This document shows positions 24,053 through 28,614 of a stretch of DNA of 28,614 nt, piece by piece; position 1 is the stretch's first letter, and each line of letters opens with the position of its first letter. Below the pieces are notes generated by a model. That model saw only the letters and a list, made by a program, of their open reading frames with translations, was not told the origin of the DNA and searched no databases. This stretch comes from an uncultured Acetatifactor sp. Its GTDB lineage: Bacteria; Bacillota; Clostridia; Lachnospirales; Lachnospiraceae. The position numbers and the translations under genes were made by a program. The DNA is taken from the NCBI GenBank assembly GCA_910577035.1, contig CAJTKW010000020.1:1750-30363 (forward strand), read 5' to 3'.

Positions 24053-24114
24053 TTTCGGTTCCCCTTCCCTTTTCCATAAGCATATCACAAATGCCCGGGA
24101 GAAAAAAGAGGCAA

Positions 24115-24219
24115 TCACCCTTCTTCGAGATACTCCAGATACTCTTCCTCGCTGGCAAAGAGAATATATCTGCCGTCTACCAGTCCCATGTATCCGCTCG
24201 CCGTAATATAACCCTTCAT
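24115..24219 (-). CDS. 34-residue small protein of unknown function
   Basis: A short frame with a strong ribosome site: AGGAGG lies 8 nt before the ATG at 24219. The product reads MKGYITASGYMGLVDGRYIL then FASEEEYLEYLEEG. It is acidic at the C-terminus and Gly/Tyr-rich at the N-terminus, with no membrane segment or signal peptide. I have the impression that similar small proteins occur in related clostridia, but cannot confirm this here. A promoter candidate lies 100 nt upstream and kdgK starts 62 nt after the stop, so the two are probably cotranscribed. No function is proposed. Confidence 0.7.
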   Translation of the reverse strand: MKGYITASGYMGLVDGRYILFASEEEYLEYLEEG

Positions 24220-24319
24220 AAAATGACCTCCTGTTCAGAATTGCTTGTTTTCTTTGTTCTGTATAGAAGGTAACATTTTTAAAGTCCCATAAAACTCTCT
24301 CAAAATAAATATATGTTCG

Positions 24320-24348
24320 ATTATAGAAATCACAGATCCTGATGAGAA
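24320..24348 (-). promoter_or_regulatory. Candidate promoter for the small protein and kdgK
   Basis: On the minus strand TTCTCA (24348-24343, 4/6), a 17-nt spacer and a perfect TATAAT (24325-24320), giving a leader of about 95 nt to the small gene. A second, weaker -10 (TATACA) lies nearer the gene without a good -35. Confidence 0.5.
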
Positions 24349-24385
24349 ATGTCATGCTTTCAGGTATTTCTCCGTGTGAGGGGTA

Positions 24386-24409
24386 GGAAACGCTGATTAA
24401 AGCGTTTCC
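24386..24409. repeat. Short palindromic repeat, copy 3 (encodes the HAD C-terminus)
   Basis: GGAAACGCT, loop GATTAA, AGCGTTTCC: a perfect 9-bp stem. The stop codon of the HAD phosphatase (24399-24397) lies in the loop and its last codons (Glu-Thr-Leu) in one arm. It resembles copies at 472-495 and 9181-9211. No T tract follows on either strand. Confidence 0.65.
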
Positions 24410-25053
24410 CGCAAGCCAGCTTGTTGGCTTTGGGATTCTGCGTTGCGAAGCAGCAAAAACCCCTGCAGCTCCCGTCTCAGGCGCGGCAGGTCACCGTCAA
24501 ATACGATCCCCCGGATTCCCACACAGTACGCTCCCTCCACGTTCAGCGGGGAATCATCGATAAACAGGCACTCTTCTGCCTGCAGGCCGTAGGTATCCAG
24601 CAGCAGCTGATAAATTTCCCGCTGGGGCTTAATCAGCTTATGCTCCGCGGAGACAATGCGCCCGTCAAAATATTCCGTTCCCGGAATCCTGTCATGATAT
24701 TTGCACTGCTGAATACTGGCGTTAGACAGCAGATACAGCTTAAGGCCCAGCGCCTTAAGCTCCGCCGCCAGCTCCTTCATCCCCGGGACCGGACTTAAGG
24801 GCCTGGCCCACCAGCGAAAGACCAGCTCCTCCACTGCCTGACGGAGACGGGGCGGTACCCGCCTGCATATGGATTCCACCGCCTCGGCCTCGGTGATGGT
24901 GCCATGGTCCAGGCGAACCCATTCCACCTGCCGGAACACTTCCCGAAGCAGGATCCCCCTGTCCTCCTCAGCCACCCCCAGCTGCTGAATATATAATTCC
25001 GGCTTAAAGTAAATCAATACATTTCCCATATCGAAAATCACATTTTTAATCAT
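24397..25053 (-). CDS. HAD-superfamily hydrolase (YihX-like sugar-phosphatase subgroup)
   Basis: A 218-residue cytoplasmic HAD phosphatase. Nucleophile Asp8 lies in FDMGNVL, motif II is Ser110 in LLSNAS, the motif III lysine is Lys142 (LIKPQREIY), and motif IV is Asp166-Asp167 (FIDDSPLN). A helical cap lies between about 15 and 90. The usual second aspartate of DxD is Gly10; this DxGNV form is found in the YihX-type group that includes glucose-1-phosphate phosphatases, so sugar phosphate is a reasonable but unproven substrate. It begins 15 nt after mfd and is probably cotranscribed. Its last residues (about 203-218, rich in Gln and Ser) seem to be an added tail supplied in part by a palindromic repeat. 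The ribosome site is weak (AAAGG, 11 nt away). Confidence 0.88.
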   Translation of the reverse strand: MIKNVIFDMGNVLIYFKPELYIQQLGVAEEDRGILLREVFRQVEWVRLDHGTITEAEAVESICRRVPPRLRQAVEELVFRWWARPLSPVPGMKELAAELKALGLKLYLLSNASIQQCKYHDRIPGTEYFDGRIVSAEHKLIKPQREIYQLLLDTYGLQAEECLFIDDSPLNVEGAYCVGIRGIVFDGDLPRLRRELQGFLLLRNAESQSQQAGLRETL

Positions 25054-25068
25054 AGTTCTTTCAACCTT

Positions 25069-28000
25069 TCACTCTTCCAGAAGAATCTCCATGTCTCTCA
25101 ACAGCTCCTCCGTCCAGTCCAGCAGCTGCTCCGCATCCTTCTCCACCAGCCCGGTCTTTTTATATACATAGGTAAAAAAGGGGGGACCCTGTGCGTTAAA
25201 GCTCAAAGCTTTCCCATACCTTAACAGCAGCTCCGGAATCCTCCGGGGATTCACCGCCGCGTCGGGGCAGAACGTAAACGTAATCTTCCCGTTTTTCCCC
25301 TTGACCTCCGTCATGTACAGCCTGTGGGCTGCCACCCGGATCAATGCAATTCGCAGGAGGTCATCCACGGACTTTGGAATCTCCCCGAACCGGTCCAGCA
25401 GCTCATCCTTCATGTCGTCCCGCTCCCGTATATTTTCAATCCCGGCAATCCGCTTGTAAATATCCAGCTTCTGTACCTCGTTCATAATGTAGGCAGGGGG
25501 GATAAAGGCATCCACGTCCAGGTCGATGAGCGTGGCAAAATCCACTGCCGCCTTAACACCCTTCTGCTCCTGCACCGCTTCGTTGAGCATTTTGCAATAC
25601 AGGTCATAGCCCACCGCCTCCATATGCCCATGCTGCTGTACTCCCAGCAGATTTCCCGCCCCCCGGATCTCCAGATCCCGCATGGCGATCTTAAAGCCGC
25701 TGCCCAGCTCGGTAAACTCCCGGATGGCTTCCAGACGCTTCTCCGCCACCTCCTTGAGCACCTTGTCCCGCTTATACATCAGAAAAGCATAGGCGGTGCG
25801 GTTGGAACGGCCCACCCGCCCCCGAAGCTGGTACAGCTGGGAAAGTCCCATATTGTCCGAATCGTGTATTATCATTGTATTTACATTGGAGATGTCCAGG
25901 CCCGTCTCGATAATAGTGGTAGATACCAGTATGTCAATCTCACCGGCGATAAAGTCATACATGATCTTTTCCAGCTCATTTTCCCGCATCTGCCCGTGGG
26001 CATACGACACGGCCGCCTCCGGCACCAGGGCGGCAATCCTGGCCGCCACATCGGCAATGTTATTGACCCGGTTGTAGACATAGTATACCTGCCCGTTCCT
26101 GCCAAGCTCCCGGACGCAGGCCTCCCGCACCAGCTCTTCATTATACTCACAGACAAAGGTCTGAATGGGCAGCCTGTCCTCCGGTGCTTCCTCCAGCACG
26201 CTCATATCCCGGATACCCACAAGGCTCATATGGAGGGTTCTGGGGATGGGGGTAGCCGTCAACGTGAGCACATCCACATTTTCCTTCAGTTTCTTGATTT
26301 TCTCCTTATGGGCCACGCCGAATCGCTGCTCTTCGTCTATGACCAGCAGGCCCAGATCCTTGAATTTCACATCGCCGGACAGGACTCTGTGGGTGCCGAT
26401 GCAGATGTCTACCAGACCCTTCTGCAAATCCGCAATGATCTTCTTCAGCTCTCCCGGCGTACGGAAGCGGCTGATCATCTCCACCCTCACGGGGAAATTT
26501 TTCATCCTCTGCACAAAGGTGGTATAGTGCTGCTGGGCCAGAATGGTGGTGGGCACCAGATATACCACCTGCTTCCCCTCCTGCACCGCCTTGAATGCCG
26601 CCCGCAGTGCTATCTCCGTTTTGCCATAGCCCACGTCTCCGCAGATCAGGCGGTCCATGATCCTGCCGCTTTCCATGTCGGCCTTGGTCTCCGCAATAGC
26701 GTTCAGCTGGTCCTCCGTCTCCTCAAAGGGAAACATCTCCTCAAACTCCCTCTGCCAGACCGTATCCGGGCCATAACGGAAGCCTTCCCCCGACTGGCGC
26801 AGGGCATACAGCTCCACCAGGTCCTTCGCCACCTCGCTGACGGCCCCCCGCACTTTTGTCTTGGTCTTCTCCCACTCTTTGGAGCCCAGCTTGTTCAGCT
26901 TCGGCTTCCTGGCATCGGCGGAAGCATATTTCTGAATCACGTCCAGGCCCGTGGCCAGCACATACAGGTTGCCGCCGTCCCGGTATTCTATCTTGATGTA
27001 GTCTTTGACCACACCCTCCATCTCCACCTTTTCAATGCCCCGGTAGACCCCTAAGCCGTGGCTCTCATGTACTACATAGTCCCCTACCTTCAGCTCACCC
27101 ATGTCCTTGAGCTTCTGACCCTGGTAGAGCTTCTTTGCCTTTTTCTTTTTCTTCTCCGCTCCGAAAATATCCGTCTCCGACAACACCACAAATTTCAGCA
27201 GCGGATATTCAAAGCCTCTGCCCACATGGCCATAATAGGTCAGCACTTCCCCGGGCTGCACCTCCCGCAGGGGATCCTCCGTGTAAACAGCTGCCAGTCC
27301 CTCGTCCCGCAGGTCCTCCGCCAGCCGTCTTGCCCTGGTACGGGAACCGGAGAGCAGCAGGACACGGTAATCCTTTTTCTTAAACTGCCTTAGATCCTTG
27401 ACCAATGCTTCAAAGCTGTTGTTGTATGGAGCAAGGCTCCTTGCTGCGATGTCCGCCTTCTGTTCCGGCTTAAAATATCCGCCTCTGGAATCCATGGTGG
27501 AAACAGTGACCACTTTTCCTCCCAGAAGCCTGGCTGCCACCTCCTCGCCGCTGTAGAGAATATTCATCTGTCCCGGCAGGCAAAGCCCCTTCTGCGCCCG
27601 CTGGGACATGCTCTCACGAAACTCCAGCTCTACGGCCTCTGCCTGTTCCCGGAGCCTGACAGGCTCCTCCAGAAAAAAGACAGGGTCTGACATACGTGTC
27701 AGCATTTCCGGCAGCGTCACGGTATCCTCATAGAAATAGCGGATATATCCTTCCAGATTAACCTTGCTTTTAAACTCCAGCAGCTGCTCCTTCAGCTCTC
27801 TCACCTGGGCGGCAATCCTCCCTGCCTCCTCCGTCTGAAAGGCATCCCGGAACAGCTTTTCCTGGCTTTCCGCTTCCGCTTCCAGCCGTTCCAGGCCTGC
27901 CCTGATTCTGGCGTCATCCAGGACAAATTCTGACGCCGGGAACACGGATACGCTCTCCAGCTTTTCGATAGAGCGCTGGCTTAAGACGTCAAAGCTGCGG

Positions 28001-28599
28001 ATGGATTCCACCTCATCCCCCCACAGCTCAATACGGTAAGGATTCTCCTCGGTCAGGTCAAAAATGTCTATAATACCTCCGCGGATGGAAAACTGCCCCG
28101 GATTCTCCACCTGGTAGCTTTTTTCATATCCGAAGGCCACCAGCCTTTCCGCAAGACGCCTCTCCTGCAGCGTACCGCCCCTCTCAATATCGATTACGTC
28201 CGACTCCCTGTCCCACAGGGCAAGGGGCGTCATCAAAGCCGCGTATGTGGTGACTATGGTCAACGGTTTATTCTCCATCAGGCGGCGCATGGTCCTGACC
28301 CGCTCCTTCACCAGCTGATTGCCGTGAATATCTGCCTGGAAGAAGATCAGATCCTTGGCGGGATACAGCATGACATTTCTGTCATAAAATTTATATTCTT
28401 CAAAGATCTCCCTGGCTTTTAAGTCACTGTAAGTAACGATGGCTTTTATCCTCACACCATCGCCCAATCCGTATATCATATGCAGCTTCTGAGAGTCCAC
28501 GCAGCCTGTGAATGCCGCCGAAGCACTCTCCCCGCGTAATTTCTCCTTTATTTCCAAAAATGCTCCCAGTTCTTCTAAGGGGGCTGTCAACGCTCTCAT
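25069..28599 (-). CDS. mfd: Transcription-repair coupling factor
   Basis: A complete 1176-residue Mfd, which removes stalled RNA polymerase from DNA and recruits nucleotide-excision repair. Order of domains: UvrB-like N-terminal modules (about 1-350), a CarD-like RNA-polymerase-interacting domain near 500-560 (VGDYVVHESHGLGVYRG), the translocase with Walker A GDVGYGKTEIA near 650 and DEEQ near 756, the second RecA lobe with RGRVGRSNRTAYAFLMY, and the C-terminal autoinhibitory TRCF domain. A lysine-rich patch (EKKKKKAKK) precedes the CarD-like domain. Length is typical. ATG at 28599 follows AAAGGAAAAG, with the right edge of the window 15 nt beyond, so the promoter is not visible. The HAD gene follows 15 nt after its stop. 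Confidence 0.97.
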   Translation of the reverse strand: MRALTAPLEELGAFLEIKEKLRGESASAAFTGCVDSQKLHMIYGLGDGVRIKAIVTYSDLKAREIFEEYKFYDRNVMLYPAKDLIFFQADIHGNQLVKERVRTMRRLMENKPLTIVTTYAALMTPLALWDRESDVIDIERGGTLQERRLAERLVAFGYEKSYQVENPGQFSIRGGIIDIFDLTEENPYRIELWGDEVESIRSFDVLSQRSIEKLESVSVFPASEFVLDDARIRAGLERLEAEAESQEKLFRDAFQTEEAGRIAAQVRELKEQLLEFKSKVNLEGYIRYFYEDTVTLPEMLTRMSDPVFFLEEPVRLREQAEAVELEFRESMSQRAQKGLCLPGQMNILYSGEEVAARLLGGKVVTVSTMDSRGGYFKPEQKADIAARSLAPYNNSFEALVKDLRQFKKKDYRVLLLSGSRTRARRLAEDLRDEGLAAVYTEDPLREVQPGEVLTYYGHVGRGFEYPLLKFVVLSETDIFGAEKKKKKAKKLYQGQKLKDMGELKVGDYVVHESHGLGVYRGIEKVEMEGVVKDYIKIEYRDGGNLYVLATGLDVIQKYASADARKPKLNKLGSKEWEKTKTKVRGAVSEVAKDLVELYALRQSGEGFRYGPDTVWQREFEEMFPFEETEDQLNAIAETKADMESGRIMDRLICGDVGYGKTEIALRAAFKAVQEGKQVVYLVPTTILAQQHYTTFVQRMKNFPVRVEMISRFRTPGELKKIIADLQKGLVDICIGTHRVLSGDVKFKDLGLLVIDEEQRFGVAHKEKIKKLKENVDVLTLTATPIPRTLHMSLVGIRDMSVLEEAPEDRLPIQTFVCEYNEELVREACVRELGRNGQVYYVYNRVNNIADVAARIAALVPEAAVSYAHGQMRENELEKIMYDFIAGEIDILVSTTIIETGLDISNVNTMIIHDSDNMGLSQLYQLRGRVGRSNRTAYAFLMYKRDKVLKEVAEKRLEAIREFTELGSGFKIAMRDLEIRGAGNLLGVQQHGHMEAVGYDLYCKMLNEAVQEQKGVKAAVDFATLIDLDVDAFIPPAYIMNEVQKLDIYKRIAGIENIRERDDMKDELLDRFGEIPKSVDDLLRIALIRVAAHRLYMTEVKGKNGKITFTFCPDAAVNPRRIPELLLRYGKALSFNAQGPPFFTYVYKKTGLVEKDAEQLLDWTEELLRDMEILLEE

Positions 28600-28614
28600 G
28601 AAATCTTTTCCTTT

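Noticed and set aside
24053..24355. N-terminal extension of the kdgK frame by about 100 residues
   Set aside because: The extension overlaps the small gene at 24115-24219 and its promoter region in another frame, has no ribosome site, and the PfkB fold begins at the ATG at 24052.
25324..27054. A 576-codon plus-strand open frame opposite mfd
   Set aside because: Antisense to the conserved helicase part of mfd; product composition is His/Leu/Gln-rich and resembles no family. Treated as a shadow of strong codon bias.
1..28614. tRNA, rRNA, CRISPR array, insertion sequence or prophage
   Set aside because: Read on both strands, no cloverleaf, regularly spaced repeat, transposase or phage gene was recognised.

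Overview
The window looks like a chromosomal segment of a spore-forming, anaerobic Firmicute, most likely a Lachnospiraceae-type clostridium. The reasons are a SpoVT sporulation regulator, a T-box-controlled long-form (IleS2-like) isoleucyl-tRNA synthetase, an LplABC-type oligosaccharide transporter with a membrane-bound AraC-type regulator, strong AGGAGG-type ribosome sites and moderately high GC. Genus is not resolved. All genes but one lie on the minus strand, so the window is best read from right to left. I saw no tRNA, rRNA, CRISPR array, insertion sequence, prophage or integration site.

Right to left: mfd (transcription-repair coupling factor) is followed 15 nt later by a HAD phosphatase whose last codons and stop lie inside a short palindromic repeat. 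Next comes a 34-residue unknown protein followed by a 2-keto-3-deoxygluconate kinase, closed by a good intrinsic terminator. A promoter next to a perfect 26-bp palindrome then starts a carbohydrate operon: two permeases, a lipoprotein solute-binding protein, a membrane AraC-type regulator, a GH43 glycosidase carrying N-terminal ankyrin repeats, and a second GH43 glycosidase. Neither GH43 protein has a signal peptide, so the system appears to import short oligosaccharides and hydrolyse them inside the cell. spoVT follows, with an inverted repeat that could hide its ribosome site in read-through mRNA.

The middle holds two divergent GGDEF (diguanylate cyclase) genes with back-to-back promoters. 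One is soluble with PAS/GAF-like regions; the other is a membrane protein with an extracytoplasmic sensor. Then come a complete T-box leader (Ile specifier ATC), ileS, and a compact group glgP - aconitase-family hydratase - SseB-domain protein. At the left edge is the 5' part of an unknown gene with a TTG start and a match to the flagellar sigma-D promoter consensus.

The most interesting items are the ankyrin-GH43 fusion, the possible read-through silencing of spoVT, a family of three small palindromes tied to gene ends or leaders, the sigma-D-like promoter for the unknown left-edge gene, the conserved-looking 34-residue protein upstream of kdgK, and the palindrome abutting the sugar-operon promoter.
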